Shown here one piece after another: positions 9,635-18,885 of a DNA stretch of 64,000 bases. The notes under the pieces are model-generated. The model made no database searches, was not told the origin of the DNA, and was given only the letters and a program-made list of their open reading frames with translations. How positions within the stretch are numbered: the stretch's first letter is position 1; each line of letters starts with the position of its first letter. Source of the stretch: Draconibacterium aestuarii (GTDB lineage Bacteria; Bacteroidota; Bacteroidia; Bacteroidales; Prolixibacteraceae). The translations under genes were made by a program, and so were the position numbers. The stretch spans positions 310,001 to 374,000 of the forward strand of contig JAPOHD010000005.1 in NCBI GenBank assembly GCA_026671195.1, written 5' to 3'.

Positions 9635-10285
9635 ATGAAAAACTTATTTATAAAAAAATTAGAGTGTAAAAAACCGGTTTCAATCGAAGAAGTTGCACAT
9701 TTGCTGACCACCAAAACAGTTACCATTCCTATTGATGTTCTGAACTGGGAAAAAGCATTTCCTTACAAACCCGATTTAAAGTTCAGAATAGGCCACACAG
9801 GAGATGAAATATGGCTGACATATTATGTAAAAGAAAAAAATATTCTGGCCAAAGAAACACGAATAAATGGAGATGTTTATAAAGATAGTACCGTTGAATT
9901 TTTTATCTCGGTTGATGGAAAGAACTATTACAATTTTGAGTTTAACTGCATAGGCACACCACATGTTGCACATGGGCCCGGCCGTGGAAATCGTACTTTT
10001 GTAAAACCTGAAACCGTTCAAACCATTCAAATTAAATCGACATTAGGAAACCAACCTTTTGACGAAAAATCGGGAAATTTTGAATGGGAAATGACCATTC
10101 GTATTCCAATAACATGTTTTGCTTTCGATAGTATTAAATCGTTAGACGGGTTAAAAGCCACCGCTAATTTTTATAAATGTGGCGACGAAACTTCTGATCC
10201 GCATTTTGTAAGCTGGAATCCCATTAAAACCGAAAATCCGGACTATCACTGTCCACAGTTTTTTGGGAAAGTGGAGTTTGAATAA
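9635..10285 (+). CDS. Carbohydrate-binding family 9-like (CBM9-like) protein
   Basis: The 216-residue protein has no signal peptide. It shows the CBM9/DOMON-like beta-sandwich pattern: a WEKAFPYKPDLKFRIGHTGDEIWLTYYVKE block, the DSTVEFFIS strand near residue 87, NFEFNCIGTPH, and a C-terminal HFVSWNPIKTENPDYHCPQFFGKVEF block that is highly characteristic of the Bacteroidota 'carbohydrate-binding family 9-like' group. In extracellular xylanases this fold binds sugar chain ends; the stand-alone cytoplasmic-looking version has no known role. It is a single gene, not in a polysaccharide utilisation locus here. Confidence 0.85.
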   Translation: MKNLFIKKLECKKPVSIEEVAHLLTTKTVTIPIDVLNWEKAFPYKPDLKFRIGHTGDEIWLTYYVKEKNILAKETRINGDVYKDSTVEFFISVDGKNYYNFEFNCIGTPHVAHGPGRGNRTFVKPETVQTIQIKSTLGNQPFDEKSGNFEWEMTIRIPITCFAFDSIKSLDGLKATANFYKCGDETSDPHFVSWNPIKTENPDYHCPQFFGKVEFE

Positions 10286-10621
10286 TAAAGAAATTTATAC
10301 TGTCCTTTGTTTCCCCCCAGATACAGGTCAAGTCAGCAGAAAATCATTAACTTCTAATTTCTGCATCCAATACATTATGTTATAAAACAATTTACTATTT
10401 AGGCCCATTCATTGCTATACTATTAACTAAGTAGTAAATTTATACTCGTATCTTACAGGAAATTTCACAACAGTTAAACATACCTGAAATACGTTGAACC
10501 GCGATTTCAATGAGCTACGAAAATCGGAAATATTTGTCAATTCGGATCTTCGTAATAAATAAAGTACAGAAAAACGGTCAAACTATTTTTCGTAAATTAT
10601 ATCTAAAACCAATAAAACTAA
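10286..10621. other. Intergenic region upstream of the glycerol operon
   Basis: About 335 bases with no supportable gene. A short frame at 10510-10725 overlaps the start of glpK in another frame and looks spurious. The region should carry the glycerol operon promoter; I do not see a clean TAnnTTTG. Confidence 0.4.
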
Positions 10622-12127
10622 ATGGAACAATTTATTTTATCATTCGACCAGGGAACGACAAGTTCGAGAGCCATTGTTTTCGACCACCAGGGTACAATAA
10701 AATCGGTGGCACAAAAAGAATTTGAACAAATATTTCCAAAACCAGGATGGGTTGAGCATGATCCAAACGAAATCTGGTCGTCGCAGGCTGCAGTTGCAGC
10801 CGAAGCTATTACAAAAATTGGTATTAACGGAAAAAACATTGCTGCCATTGGTATTACCAACCAACGCGAAACAACCATTGTTTGGGATAAAGAAACAGGA
10901 GAACCGGTATATAACGCAATTGTCTGGCAAGACCGCAGAACGGCAAAATATTGCGATTCCTTAAAAGAACAAAATTTACAGGAAATGATCCGGAAAAAAA
11001 CAGGCCTTGTAATCGATGCCTATTTCTCCGGCACAAAAGTGAAATGGATTCTGGATAATGTGGATGGAGCACGCGAGAAAGCAAAGGCCGGAAAACTGGC
11101 TTTTGGGACAGTTGATTCGTGGCTGATATGGAAACTTACGCGAGGAGACAAACACGTTACGGATGTGAGCAATGCATGCCGGACACTACTGTACAACATT
11201 AAGGATTGTTGCTGGGACAAAGAATTGCTCGAGCTTTTTACAATTCCGGAGAGCATGTTACCTAAGGTTACTGCATCAAGCGAAATTGTGGGACACACCA
11301 AAACCACCATTTTTGCACATGAAATTCCAATTGCCGGTATTGCAGGCGATCAACAAGCAGCACTTTTCGGTCAGCAATGCACACAGGAAGGGATGGCAAA
11401 AAATACTTATGGCACCGGTTGTTTTATGCTAATGAATACCGGGAACAAAGCAATTACTTCAAAAAATAATTTGCTTACAACCATTGCCTGGAAAATTAAC
11501 GGAGAAGTTACTTATGCACTCGAAGGCTCTATCTTTATTGCAGGAGCTGCAGTTCAATGGTTTCGCGATCAACTGGGCCTGATAAACAATGCAGCCGATA
11601 TTGAAAAACTGGCTAAAACCGTTGAAGATAACGGAGGCGTTTATTTTGTTCCTGCATTAACCGGATTGGGAGCTCCTCATTGGGATCAGTACGCACGCGG
11701 GATTGTTGTGGGCATAACACGCGGCACTTCCCACGGACATTTTGCTCGTGCCACATTGGAAGGAATTGCATTTCAGGTGATGGATGTGTTAAAATCGATG
11801 GAAGCCGATTCAGGGATTCATATAAAAGAATTACGCGTAGATGGTGGTGCAGCTGCCAACAACCTATTATTACAGTTTCAGTCCGAAACACTGCAATCGC
11901 CGGTAATCCGACCTCGCCAACTTGAAACCACCGCTTTGGGCGCTGCCTACCTTGCCGGATTAGCAGTTGGCTACTGGAAAGACCTGGAACAATTACAGTC
12001 TCAATGGGCAAAAGATAAAACCTTTACTCCTGAAAAAGATCCCAAAATTATGGCAAAAATGATTCGAAAATGGGGAAAGGCACTCGAAAAAGCCAAAGAT
12101 TGGATTGATGATGACGATGATGAATAA
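10622..12127 (+). CDS. glpK: Glycerol kinase
   Basis: The 501-residue product is a full-length FGGY-family kinase: phosphate-1 motif [14 protein letters not shown] near residue 7, substrate region [10 protein letters not shown] and IVWQDRRT, and the second-lobe [13 protein letters not shown] and VDGGAAANN motifs. It phosphorylates glycerol to glycerol-3-phosphate in the cytoplasm. The next gene, glpD, starts 20 bases on and consumes the product, so the two form an operon. The C-terminus ends in a run of acidic residues (WIDDDDDE), which is unusual but outside the conserved core. No glycerol facilitator gene is seen in the window. Confidence 0.97.
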   Translation: MEQFILSFDQGTTSSRAIVFDHQGTIKSVAQKEFEQIFPKPGWVEHDPNEIWSSQAAVAAEAITKIGINGKNIAAIGITNQRETTIVWDKETGEPVYNAIVWQDRRTAKYCDSLKEQNLQEMIRKKTGLVIDAYFSGTKVKWILDNVDGAREKAKAGKLAFGTVDSWLIWKLTRGDKHVTDVSNACRTLLYNIKDCCWDKELLELFTIPESMLPKVTASSEIVGHTKTTIFAHEIPIAGIAGDQQAALFGQQCTQEGMAKNTYGTGCFMLMNTGNKAITSKNNLLTTIAWKINGEVTYALEGSIFIAGAAVQWFRDQLGLINNAADIEKLAKTVEDNGGVYFVPALTGLGAPHWDQYARGIVVGITRGTSHGHFARATLEGIAFQVMDVLKSMEADSGIHIKELRVDGGAAANNLLLQFQSETLQSPVIRPRQLETTALGAAYLAGLAVGYWKDLEQLQSQWAKDKTFTPEKDPKIMAKMIRKWGKALEKAKDWIDDDDDE

Positions 12128-12147
12128 CACTACATAAACCAATTAAA

Positions 12148-13707
12148 ATGAAAAGAGACGTTCAACTAAATAAAGCCATTATTCCTCAGGAATGGGATTT
12201 AATTGTTATTGGCGGAGGCGCAAGCGGACTTGGTGTTGCGTTGGAGTCGGCAACAAGAAAATACAAAACCCTGCTGTTAGAAGGAGCCGATTTTGCGAAA
12301 GGGACATCAAGCCGAAGTACAAAACTGGTACACGGGGGTGTACGTTATCTTGGTCAGGGAGATATTTCGCTGGTTTTAGAAGCCTTGCGCGAGCGGGGAT
12401 TATTACGTCAGAATGCACCTCATCTGGTAAAAAATCAATCGTTTATTATTCCGAACTACGAATGGTGGGATGGCCCGTTTTATACCATTGGACTGAAAGT
12501 TTACGATTTAATGGCAGGTAAATTGGGATTGGGTCCTTCCATCCATCTTTCGAAACAAGAAACACTGGAAGCTTTACCCACTATTCGCAAAGATGGCCTG
12601 ACTGGTGGAGTAATTTATCATGATGGGCAATTCGACGATGCGCGTTTATCGGTTAACCTGGCGCAAACAATTATTGACTACGATGGAGTAGCCGTAAATT
12701 ACCTAAAAGTTACCGGCTTAATTAAAGGAGACAATGGACTGATAAAAGGTGTAAAAGCCAAAGATCAACTTTCAGGCAATGAATATGAATTTAAAGCCAA
12801 AGCAGTAATTAACGCGACCGGAGTTTTTACAGATGAAATATTACAGATGGACGAGCCGGGATCGGCAAAGAAAGTGGTACCCAGCCAGGGAATACACCTT
12901 GTGTTAGACCACGATTTCTTACAAGGGGACCATGCCATTATGATTCCCAAAACCGATGACGGCCGGGTTCTTTTTGCCGTTCCCTGGCGAGGTAAAGTTG
13001 TTGTTGGAACCACCGATACATTAATAGAAGAAGCCAGTTTAGAACCTCGTGCACTCGAAGAAGAAATCAAATTTGTTTTGAATACGGCCGGTCGTTATCT
13101 CACCCGCCCACCCAAACGAAGCGATGTACGTAGCATATTCGCAGGTCTTCGTCCGTTGGCAGCACCCGAAGACGATAGTAAGAAAACCAAAGAAATTTCG
13201 CGCAGCCATAAGGTTATTATGAGTCTTTCGGGCTTGATTACAATAACCGGTGGCAAATGGACAACCTATCGTAAAATGGGTCAGGATACCGTTGATAAAG
13301 CCGCAATACTGGCAGGGTTAAAGGAAAGACCATGTATTACTGAAAATCTTTCGATACATGGCTATACAAAAAATGTCGATTTGGATGATCATTTCTATGT
13401 ATATGGCTCAGAAGCCAAAGCGATTAAAACAATGATTGAGAAAAATCCTGAACTGGGAGAGAAACTTCACGAACGCCTTGATTTTACAAAGGCCGAGGTT
13501 GTTTGGGCCTGTCGTGAAGAAATGGCTGTTACGCTAGATGATGTGCTTGCCCGCCGTGTCCGGGCATTATATCTGGATGCACGCGCTGCCGAAGAAATGG
13601 CTCCTGAAGTAGCCCGTATTATGGCTGTTGAACTGGAGAAAAACGAAGCCTGGATAGAACAACAACTCCTGGAATTTGGACAACTGGTAAAAGGTTATTA
13701 TTTATAA
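12148..13707 (+). CDS. glpD: Glycerol-3-phosphate dehydrogenase (FAD-dependent, quinone-linked)
   Basis: The 519-residue flavoprotein has the Rossmann dinucleotide motif VIGGGASGLG near residues 20-29, the GLP-dehydrogenase signature RSTKLVHGGVRYL, LRPLAAPEDD, ITGGKWTTYRKMGQD, and the C-terminal GlpD cap domain (about 390-510, with EVVWACREEMAVTLDDVLARR). It oxidises glycerol-3-phosphate to dihydroxyacetone phosphate and passes electrons to quinone at the membrane. It follows glpK by 20 bases and is followed by a macrodomain gene after 18 bases. Confidence 0.96.
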   Translation: MKRDVQLNKAIIPQEWDLIVIGGGASGLGVALESATRKYKTLLLEGADFAKGTSSRSTKLVHGGVRYLGQGDISLVLEALRERGLLRQNAPHLVKNQSFIIPNYEWWDGPFYTIGLKVYDLMAGKLGLGPSIHLSKQETLEALPTIRKDGLTGGVIYHDGQFDDARLSVNLAQTIIDYDGVAVNYLKVTGLIKGDNGLIKGVKAKDQLSGNEYEFKAKAVINATGVFTDEILQMDEPGSAKKVVPSQGIHLVLDHDFLQGDHAIMIPKTDDGRVLFAVPWRGKVVVGTTDTLIEEASLEPRALEEEIKFVLNTAGRYLTRPPKRSDVRSIFAGLRPLAAPEDDSKKTKEISRSHKVIMSLSGLITITGGKWTTYRKMGQDTVDKAAILAGLKERPCITENLSIHGYTKNVDLDDHFYVYGSEAKAIKTMIEKNPELGEKLHERLDFTKAEVVWACREEMAVTLDDVLARRVRALYLDARAAEEMAPEVARIMAVELEKNEAWIEQQLLEFGQLVKGYYL

Positions 13708-13725
13708 AATTAATACATTGTTATT

Positions 13726-14238
13726 ATGAACCGGATTGAACTTTACAAAGGCGATATTACAAAATTACAGGTTGATGCCATTGTAAACGCGGCCAATAAA
13801 ACGCTTTTGGGAGGTGGAGGTGTTGACGGAGCCATTCATCGTGCAGCGGGTAAAGAACTTCTGACAGAGTGCAGAACGCTTAATGGCTGCGAAACCGGCA
13901 ATGCAAAAAAGACTCAAGGCTACCTGCTTCATGCAGCATTTGTAATTCACACGGTTGGCCCCGTTTACAACGGTGGCAAATACAATGAAGCAAAAAAGCT
14001 GGCCTCTTGCTATAAGCGAAGTCTGGAAGTAGCTATTGAAAATAAGCTGGAAACCATTGCATTTCCGAATATAAGTACCGGAATTTATGGCTATCCGAAA
14101 CAGGAAGCCGCTAAAATTGCCGTAAAAACGGTGACCGATTTTTTAAAAACTTCAGCAACCATTAAAAAGGTGATTTTTTGTGTTTTTGATGATGAGAATT
14201 ATGCGATCTATAAAAACATTTTAGGAAACGATATTTAG
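13726..14238 (+). CDS. Macrodomain protein, O-acetyl-ADP-ribose deacetylase (YmdB-like)
   Basis: This 170-residue protein is a single macrodomain. It has [34 protein letters not shown] (residues 9-42), with the Asn-Ala-Ala-Asn and GGGGVDGAI loops that bind ADP-ribose, HTVGPVY, and the [12 protein letters not shown] phosphate loop. The Asn and Asp used for deacetylation in MacroD/YmdB proteins are present. It removes acetyl or ADP-ribosyl groups from metabolites or proteins. It is the last gene of the glpK-glpD transcription unit by spacing (18 bases), though a metabolic link is not established. Confidence 0.93.
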   Translation: MNRIELYKGDITKLQVDAIVNAANKTLLGGGGVDGAIHRAAGKELLTECRTLNGCETGNAKKTQGYLLHAAFVIHTVGPVYNGGKYNEAKKLASCYKRSLEVAIENKLETIAFPNISTGIYGYPKQEAAKIAVKTVTDFLKTSATIKKVIFCVFDDENYAIYKNILGNDI

Positions 14239-14378
14239 CATCAGTTTTACCTTGAATTAATTTCGTACGGCAATTAAAAAAAATAGATTTCGGGGCTAAA
14301 AATCCATAATTACTATAAAATATAGATGCTAATTCCTTAACTACTAAAAATTAACACCGAAAAATCTAAAAGAAACCT

Positions 14379-14386
14379 TATCTTTG
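14379..14386 (+). promoter_or_regulatory. -7 promoter box of the cold-shock-domain gene
   Basis: TATCTTTG matches the Bacteroidota TAnnTTTG exactly. It lies 117 bases ahead of the start codon, giving a leader of about 110 bases. Long leaders are typical of cold-shock genes, where the RNA itself can be temperature-sensitive. A -33 TTTG is not obvious. Confidence 0.5.
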
Positions 14387-14503
14387 CAAAAATATCAGAT
14401 TTGAGAATTTGTGCTTTTACCGGCTAATTCCTTTCAACTTAGTTTTTAACTGCCTTTTTTTTAGATCTTATTTATTCACATAATAATTAGTATAAAAGAA
14501 TTT

Positions 14504-14959
14504 ATGGGTAGATCGCAAGAAACATTTAACAAAAAAGAAGTTAGAAATAAAAAAGAGAAGAAAAGAAAAGAGAAGGCTGAAAAAAGGAACGCTCGCAGAG
14601 ATGGTGAAAAGAAATCAAGTCTGGACGATATGATTGCCTACGTTGATGCCAATGGAAATATAGTATCAACTCCTCCTCCTGAGAGAACAAAAAAAGATGA
14701 AATTAAATTGGAAGATATTGAGATTAGCGTGCCAAAAGGAGGTTCGGTAGCCGATGAAGATCCAATAAAAAAAGGCATTGTTTCATTTTTCAATGATTCA
14801 AAAGGGTTTGGATTCATTAAAAATTCAGATACCAAACAAGATGTTTTTGTTCATATTAACAATGTTATCGACGATATAAAAGAAGGAAACAAAGTTACTT
14901 ATGAAGTTGAGATGGGACAACGAGGCCCAACAGCAGTCAACGTCAAAATCGACAAATAA
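14504..14959 (+). CDS. Cold-shock-domain protein with a lysine-rich N-terminal extension
   Basis: The 151-residue product has a highly basic N-terminal stretch (about residues 5-32, Lys/Arg/Glu repeats), an acidic middle linker, and a C-terminal cold-shock domain from about residue 86. Both RNA-binding motifs are readable: SKGFGFIKN (RNP1) and DVFVHIN (RNP2). It would bind single-stranded RNA as a chaperone. Canonical Csp proteins are about 65-70 residues; this extended form is known in Bacteroidota. The gene has its own promoter and a terminator hairpin after the stop. Confidence 0.9.
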   Translation: MGRSQETFNKKEVRNKKEKKRKEKAEKRNARRDGEKKSSLDDMIAYVDANGNIVSTPPPERTKKDEIKLEDIEISVPKGGSVADEDPIKKGIVSFFNDSKGFGFIKNSDTKQDVFVHINNVIDDIKEGNKVTYEVEMGQRGPTAVNVKIDK

Positions 14960-14979
14960 TCAGATTTTCAACTCTATAT

Positions 14980-15005
14980 ACATCCACCTTATTCAGGGTG
15001 GATGT
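14980..15005 (+). terminator. Terminator hairpin of the cold-shock-domain gene
   Basis: A perfect 9-base stem pairs ACATCCACC (14980-14988) with GGTGGATGT (14997-15005), with an 8-base loop. It lies 21 bases after the stop codon. The following U-tract is weak (CACTTTAT). Confidence 0.7.
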
Positions 15006-15163
15006 CACTTTATAACTGCAGCTTCAAACCAAAAATCAAAGAAGCATCTCAGTTAATTTTACTTATCTTAATAAAAATATTTACTGGATTTACGGGCTGC
15101 AACCAGACCGTTTAAAATTCTGCATATCATATAATTAACACTTTAGAGTAATTCTGTGAGTGT

Positions 15164-15856
15164 TTAATTACTCTGGCTTTTATACATCCGTTTCATATTT
15201 CGATGGTAAGTATTTGTCATACGCGTATGAAAATACGGATATAAAAAATGATCGCGAAGTACCGATTCGCTTTTAAAGAAACTGCGGTGAACAATTTTGG
15301 TATATCCTTTTGGAGTTTTCACAAAATTTAACTGCTGTTTTCCCAGCGTAACGTTATCGTCAAGATAACTAAACTCAATAACTCCGTCTTTGCCATCAAC
15401 TTTGATGATTTCAAATGCTGTGGCAATATTTTTTATCTTCAAAAGATGTAGGTTCAGATAAACCACCTGTCCGGGTTCTATTCGATCCACTTTATCATCG
15501 GCATAAATCATCTCATCTCTTTCTTTCGAAAACAACATTCCAAATCCTAATTTTCCTGCATTCCAGGCATCTCCGGGATTAGTATGCACATAATAATCCC
15601 AAACCTTGTACAAACTATCCTTGATTACATATTCACGCTCGTGAAAACAAAATCCATCAGTACTCGATGTAGGGGTTAAAGAGGGTTTTACATCCCAAAA
15701 GGTTTGTTTATCATTTTGCATCTGCCTGTTTACATACGCTTCAACCGCTACCTCGTTCACCTTATCAAACTGAACATCAGCCAGAAACATCTGTCCCCAG
15801 CTTTTAGCAGCCAGTATCCAAACGAATAAAAACAGTATAAATATCTTCTGTTGCAT
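15164..15856 (-). CDS. Secreted protein of unknown function, possible SRPBCC/START-like fold
   Basis: This 230-residue protein has a clear signal peptide (MQQKIFILFLFVWILAAKSWG, cleavage near residue 21). The mature part has alternating strands and ends in a basic helix (HTRMTNTYHRNMKRMYKSQ). The stretch WNAGKLGFGMLFSKERDEMIYADDKVDRIEPGQVVYLNLHL and later FVKTPKGYTKIVHRSFF resembles lipid-binding SRPBCC-type proteins, but this is weak inference. It is a single gene, with no operon partner. Confidence 0.6.
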   Translation of the reverse strand: MQQKIFILFLFVWILAAKSWGQMFLADVQFDKVNEVAVEAYVNRQMQNDKQTFWDVKPSLTPTSSTDGFCFHEREYVIKDSLYKVWDYYVHTNPGDAWNAGKLGFGMLFSKERDEMIYADDKVDRIEPGQVVYLNLHLLKIKNIATAFEIIKVDGKDGVIEFSYLDDNVTLGKQQLNFVKTPKGYTKIVHRSFFKSESVLRDHFLYPYFHTRMTNTYHRNMKRMYKSQSN

Positions 15857-16116
15857 CGATTTTTTTCACCTCTAAAATAGATTAAAATATTCAACATCCT
15901 GTTAATTTCCCTACTCATTACTAAAAAAATAAATTCAAGATTTGAATAATCGTGCTAACTCACAAAAAGAGAACAAAACCACGATCTATTCAAACGCTTA
16001 TTAAAAAATCACTTATGATCACTCATTTACCGGGCGGAATGTAAACTTTTCGTTTAACTGCAAGCAATACAGAGCTGTAAATTTTAAGTTTGAAAATTTA
16101 TTTTTACATTAGCTTT
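15857..16116. other. Intergenic region without a gene
   Basis: About 260 AT-rich bases lie between the divergent secreted-protein gene and the small membrane-protein frame. No hairpin or repeat stands out. Confidence 0.35.
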
Positions 16117-16242
16117 ATGGGCTCTTCCGGAAACAAATCAACGAAAATCCTCAGAATTGTTTTCTATGCTATTCTAGCTATAATTCTACTGTTTCTAACT
16201 TTATATTTCGGTATGCGCCTATTAGGTATCGATTTAATTTAG
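16117..16242 (+). CDS. Small single-pass membrane protein (41 residues)
   Basis: The frame begins MGSSGNKSTKILR and continues into a hydrophobic helix of about 19 residues (IVFYAILAIILLFLTLYFG) before ending at TAG 16242. The basic N-terminal head and single helix are typical of a real small membrane protein, and I recall similarly built small proteins in related genomes, without a name. The gap around it is otherwise empty. Function unknown. Confidence 0.5.
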   Translation: MGSSGNKSTKILRIVFYAILAIILLFLTLYFGMRLLGIDLI

Positions 16243-16427
16243 TTGCACCAGACTTCAGAACAAAACAAATACGTTACCACCTTCTGCCAAATTCACTGGT
16301 GAAATTCAATAACAACCTGTCTTTTTAGGATGCTACTCCAGTATAAAGAATGGCCACCCTATAAAAATCAATGCCAGACAGCACATATAAACTTGGGGTT
16401 TTACTAAATTGCAGACAAAAACAACGA

Positions 16428-16898
16428 ATGAACAACAACGATATTTTAAGAAGAATACGTTACGCTTTTAATATTGCCGATACAAAAATGATTGAAACGT
16501 TTGCTCTGGGCGAAGTTAAAACCAATCGGGCACAAGTAAGCAGCTGGCTAAAAAAAGATATTGATCCGGATTACATTGCCCTGCCCGATTTTCAACTGGC
16601 AGCTTTTCTTAACGGATTAATTACCGACAAACGTGGAAGCCGTGAGGGGCCAAAACCAATTCCGGAAAATATACTTAACAATAATATTATACTCCGAAAA
16701 CTGCGCATTGCCCTGAATTTAAATGACACCGATGTTCTGCAAATTCTTGACCTTGCCGGACTAAAAATAAGTAAACACGAGCTCAGCGCTTTTTTTAGAA
16801 AACCAGGTCAAAGCCAGTATCGGGAATGCAAAGACCAGGTACTTCGGAATTATTTAAAAGGTTTGCAAATGAAATATCGCGAAAACAAAATGAAGTAA
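16428..16898 (+). CDS. DUF1456 family protein (YehS-like)
   Basis: The 156-residue product starts MNNNDILRRIRYAFN; I chose ATG 16428 because the duplicated DUF1456 domain begins at once, whereas the earlier in-frame ATG at 16371 adds unconserved residues. Two tandem helical repeats are visible: NDILRRIRYAFNIADTKMIE with its VSSWLKK partner, and NIILRKLRIALNLNDTDVLQ with LSAFFRK. Proteins of this family are small, soluble and of unknown function; the helix-turn-helix-like layout hints at nucleic-acid or protein binding only. Confidence 0.88.
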   Translation: MNNNDILRRIRYAFNIADTKMIETFALGEVKTNRAQVSSWLKKDIDPDYIALPDFQLAAFLNGLITDKRGSREGPKPIPENILNNNIILRKLRIALNLNDTDVLQILDLAGLKISKHELSAFFRKPGQSQYRECKDQVLRNYLKGLQMKYRENKMK

Positions 16899-17158
16899 AG
16901 TGTAACAAACGGATGTAAAATAAAATCCTTGTTCTCAATAAACCTGATTAACAGCGCCTCTCCTACTCTTTTCCCGCGGCCAGCATATTGCGTAAACACC
17001 ATAAATATTGTATGCTATCGCAAGAGAAACAAAGCGGCAAATTTGCAGAAAGTATGAAGAAGAAATATTTTAGCAGTGAACTTTGCAATATCCTGATTTC
17101 GTAATGAAAATTAGATCAGAAAATAATATTTTTATTCCTATTATCTAAACCAATAAAA
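16899..17158. other. Intergenic region without a gene
   Basis: About 260 bases ahead of the esterase operon. I see no ORF; the stretch 17130-17158 is AT-rich and probably holds the operon promoter. Confidence 0.35.
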
Positions 17159-18019
17159 ATGAATAAATTATCTTTCCTCTTTTTGGCGCTGCTTTTTGCA
17201 ACCACCCTATTTGCACAAGACAGTAAAGTATTTGATAATCTCACTGTAAAAAGTGAAATACTTGGAATGGAACGCAACTATGCTATTTATCTTCCACCAG
17301 GTTACGAAACTTCGGAAAGAAGTTACCCCGTACTTTATCTACTACACGGCGCCACCGACAATCATACCGGGTGGGTGCAATTTGGCGAAATACAACACAT
17401 TGCCGACAAAGCTATTAATAACGGATCGGCAACTGCCATGATTATTGTTATGCCCGATGCAGACACCAAACAAATGGGCTATACCAACACTCCAAACGGT
17501 TGGAATTTCGAGAATTTCTTTTTTGAGGAATTGATACCACAAATTGAGAATAAATACCGGATACGCAAAGAAAAACGTTATCGCGCTGTTGCCGGACTCT
17601 CGATGGGTGGCGGCGGAACTTTCTACTATGCTTTGCACCGACCCGATTTATTTTCGTCGGCCTGTCCGTTAAGTGCATCAACCGGACCATTAACCCGCGA
17701 AGATGTAGACCGACAAATGCAACGAAGAGGAATGGGTGAAACAACAGAATCGGAAAAAGATGAATGGTTTAAGAATTACAGTGTGCTTGAGTTGGTGAAA
17801 ACCTTGCCGGAAAAAGACCTTTCGTCGGTACACTGGTTTATTGATTGTGGCGACGATGATTTTCTTTATGAAGGTAATTCTTTGGTGCATATAGAATTGA
17901 GAAAGCGAAATATTCCTCACGAGTACCGTGTTCGCGAGGGAGCACATAACTGGACCTATTGGCGAGACTCATTGCCCGTTGTACTCAGCTTTATTTCCGA
18001 CACTTTTCATCAACATTAA
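17159..18019 (+). CDS. Secreted alpha/beta-hydrolase esterase (esterase D/feruloyl-esterase-like)
   Basis: The 286-residue protein has a signal peptide (MNKLSFLFLALLFATTLFAQ). The hydrolase fold is clear: YAIYLPPGYETSERSYPVLYLLHG with the oxyanion region, the nucleophile elbow GLSMGG (Ser near residue 148), an acid in FIDCGDDD, and the final histidine in REGAHNWTYW. This is the putative esterase (EstA/FrmB-like) family that often serves as a carbohydrate acyl or feruloyl esterase in Bacteroidota. It heads a run of three exported-protein genes with 10-13 base gaps, so it is probably part of an operon with the DUF1460 protein and the sulfatase. Confidence 0.9.
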   Translation: MNKLSFLFLALLFATTLFAQDSKVFDNLTVKSEILGMERNYAIYLPPGYETSERSYPVLYLLHGATDNHTGWVQFGEIQHIADKAINNGSATAMIIVMPDADTKQMGYTNTPNGWNFENFFFEELIPQIENKYRIRKEKRYRAVAGLSMGGGGTFYYALHRPDLFSSACPLSASTGPLTREDVDRQMQRRGMGETTESEKDEWFKNYSVLELVKTLPEKDLSSVHWFIDCGDDDFLYEGNSLVHIELRKRNIPHEYRVREGAHNWTYWRDSLPVVLSFISDTFHQH

Positions 18020-18032
18020 TTTTTAAATATTC

Positions 18033-18875
18033 ATGAAACTAGCAAAAACTATTGTACTGGTTCTTTTTCTTTTTTGTTCATATGCAGGCCGTACCCAAAT
18101 TAAATACGAGCAACAAGACAAAGAAATATTGAATGAAATATTTAATCAACTAAATGATTATCAAAGAAATAGCACATCAGAATTGATAGTTCTTGCCGGC
18201 AAGTTTTTTATGGAAACACCTTATGTTGCGCACACCCTCGAAACAGAGCCGGAACAAATGGTGATTAATCTTCGCGAACTGGATTGTACAACTTATGCAG
18301 AAAATTGTCTTGCTCTTGCACGAACCATAAAAAGCGGAAACCTTTCCTTTAACAAATTCACAAACGAATTGACCGCAATTCGATATTGCAACGGAATTAT
18401 AAAAGGCTATCCCTCACGCTTGCATTATTTCAGCGACTGGATTTATGAAAACGACAAAAAAGGATTAATCAAGAAAGTATCAAAAGAAATTGCAAATACT
18501 CCCTACCCGCTTGCAGTCGATTTCATGAGCACCCACCACCATAGTTACAAACAACTAAAAAACAATTCTGATCTGATTCCGGCGATTTCGCAAAGAGAAA
18601 AAGAAATCAATACCCGAGAGATGTTTTATGTCCCCCAAAACCGGATTTCTGAATTTGAATCAAAAATGCAGGAGGGTGACATTATTGGAATATGCACCTC
18701 CGTTAAAGGACTGGATATTATACATGTAGGAATCTTAGTGACAAAAAACGGAAGAATTCATTTAATGCACGCTTCGTCGGCAGCTGAAAAAGTGATTATT
18801 TCAAAGAATACACTTGAAGAATATTTAGCCGAAAACAAATTGGCAACCGGTATCATGATCGTACGCCCCATCTAA
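18033..18875 (+). CDS. DUF1460 family exported protein (NlpC/P60-like amidase fold)
   Basis: The 280-residue product has a signal peptide (MKLAKTIVLVLFLFCSYAG). It carries the family signature ELDCTTYAENCLALART near residue 87, whose Cys is the presumed catalytic residue, and a later DIIHVGILVTKNGRIHLMHAS block with the partner histidine. DUF1460 proteins have the papain-like NlpC/P60 fold and structural work on members suggests cell-wall peptide or N-acetylmuramoyl amidase activity. It starts 13 bases after the esterase and ends 10 bases before the sulfatase. Confidence 0.88.
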   Translation: MKLAKTIVLVLFLFCSYAGRTQIKYEQQDKEILNEIFNQLNDYQRNSTSELIVLAGKFFMETPYVAHTLETEPEQMVINLRELDCTTYAENCLALARTIKSGNLSFNKFTNELTAIRYCNGIIKGYPSRLHYFSDWIYENDKKGLIKKVSKEIANTPYPLAVDFMSTHHHSYKQLKNNSDLIPAISQREKEINTREMFYVPQNRISEFESKMQEGDIIGICTSVKGLDIIHVGILVTKNGRIHLMHASSAAEKVIISKNTLEEYLAENKLATGIMIVRPI

Positions 18876-18885
18876 AACTATAAAA

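Noticed and set aside
10510..10725. Frame overlapping the glpK start on the same strand
   Set aside because: It runs out of frame into glpK and has no family-like sequence; the glpK reading is far stronger.
11613..12011. Antisense frame in glpK
   Set aside because: Shadow of a strongly conserved coding gene.
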